Assembly: GCA_965658965.1 (NCBI GenBank)
Contig: CBFHVV010000076.1
Span: forward strand, 1 to 14,333
Length of the DNA stretch: 14,333 bases
Source: Croceimicrobium sp965658965
GTDB taxonomy: Bacteria; Bacteroidota; Bacteroidia; Flavobacteriales; Schleiferiaceae
Reading direction: 5' to 3'
A program made the position numbers and the translations under genes. The stretch's first letter is position 1. The number at the start of each line of letters is the position of its first letter. Positions 14,070-14,333 of the stretch are shown piece by piece. The notes under the pieces were generated by a model. It had not been told where the DNA came from. It did no database searches and saw nothing but the letters and a program-made list of their open reading frames with translations.

Positions 14070-14333
14070 ATGTTTCGTTTTAANNNNNNNNNNACCATTG
14101 GTGCCTTATTGTTAATCGTGTCATTAATGATGCTTTTAATAATGTGTGTGGCTATCTATTTTCACGAAGATTGGGCCTCCATGTTCTTGGCTAGCGGAAT
14201 TACCGCGGCGGTTGGCTTTGGTCTTTTTATGGTTAATTACAAGAACAAATTTAAAGATCTTAGCAAGCGGGATGGCTTTCTTATTGTTTCGCTCGGTTGG
14301 CTATCCATGTCACTTTTAGGTTGTTTACCTTTT
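14070..14333 (+). CDS. trkH: Trk potassium transporter TrkH, N-terminal part
   Basis: Membrane pore subunit of the Trk K+ uptake system, partner of TrkA. Only the first 88 codons are in the window and the gene runs off the right end. It begins MFRF, then a 10-N gap, then TIGALLLIVSLMMLL, a first membrane helix, a short loop with HEDWAS, a second hydrophobic helix, and KRDGFLIVSLGWLSMSLLG, which matches the conserved start of the TrkH pore region (normally followed by a leucine/proline-rich filter segment). The frame before and after the gap agrees if the gap is really 10 bases. It starts 2 bases after the trkA stop. The rest of the gene cannot be judged. Confidence 0.85.
   Translation, partial: MFRFXXXXTIGALLLIVSLMMLLIMCVAIYFHEDWASMFLASGITAAVGFGLFMVNYKNKFKDLSKRDGFLIVSLGWLSMSLLGCLPF
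14084..14093. other. Assembly gap (10 N)
   Basis: Ten undetermined bases inside codons 5-8 of trkH. The reading frame is kept across the gap as drawn, and the number of residues before the first helix looks normal, so the true gap may be close to 10 bases. The true length is not known. Confidence 0.95.

Noticed and set aside
1..14333. CRISPR array
   Set aside because: No regularly spaced direct repeats were seen anywhere in the window.

Overview
The window comes from an AT-rich member of the Bacteroidota, most likely a marine flavobacterium-like organism. The genus cannot be fixed from this sequence. Three things point there: promoters of the Bacteroidota type (TTG, about 19-21 bases, TAnnTTTG) a few bases upstream of start codons, the near absence of purine-rich Shine-Dalgarno sites, and protein sequences typical of the phylum.

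Layout. (1) 182-1329 (+): a tightly coupled pair, an eight-cysteine zinc-ribbon protein and an ATP-grasp-like protein, joined by an ATGA stop/start overlap. (2) 1409-2500 (-): a GAF-PAS signalling protein that ends in a histidine-kinase dimerisation helix but has no ATPase domain. (3) 2501-3910: a gene-poor zone holding one small lipoprotein gene (-), several short inverted repeats, and an intact-frame 3' remnant of cydB (cytochrome bd oxidase subunit II). The rest of cydB is absent, which marks an old deletion or insertion breakpoint. (4) 3911-4147 (-): tRNA-Leu(GAG) and tRNA-Lys(UUU), each followed by a clear terminator. (5) 4290-5382 (+): shikimate kinase and a nitroreductase, one base apart, then a small four-helix membrane protein (5479-5841) and a strong hairpin terminator. 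(6) 5987-11117 (-): a four-gene operon with overlapping ends, coding in order for a TetR-type regulator, an ABC exporter, an HlyD-type adaptor and a TolC-type outer-membrane channel. Its promoter carries a perfect 17-base palindrome between the -33 and -7 elements, a likely TetR operator. (7) 11244-14333 (+): a CPA1-type Na+/H+ antiporter, then trkA and the start of trkH. A 10-N assembly gap lies inside trkH, which runs off the window.

How the parts work together. Genes 10434-11117 through 5987-7381 form a complete inner membrane-periplasm-outer membrane export line with its own regulator. Its ABC subunit is unusual: Walker A is intact, but the signature motif, Walker B/catalytic pair and H-loop histidine are all altered, so the motor may be slow, regulated or work in an atypical way. 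The antiporter and TrkA/TrkH form a cation-homeostasis neighbourhood (Na+ out, K+ in).

The strongest points for follow-up are the degenerate ABC exporter operon, its palindromic operator, the cydB remnant beside the tRNA genes, and the zinc-ribbon/ATP-grasp pair of unknown function. Everything here was read by eye; no homology search was run.
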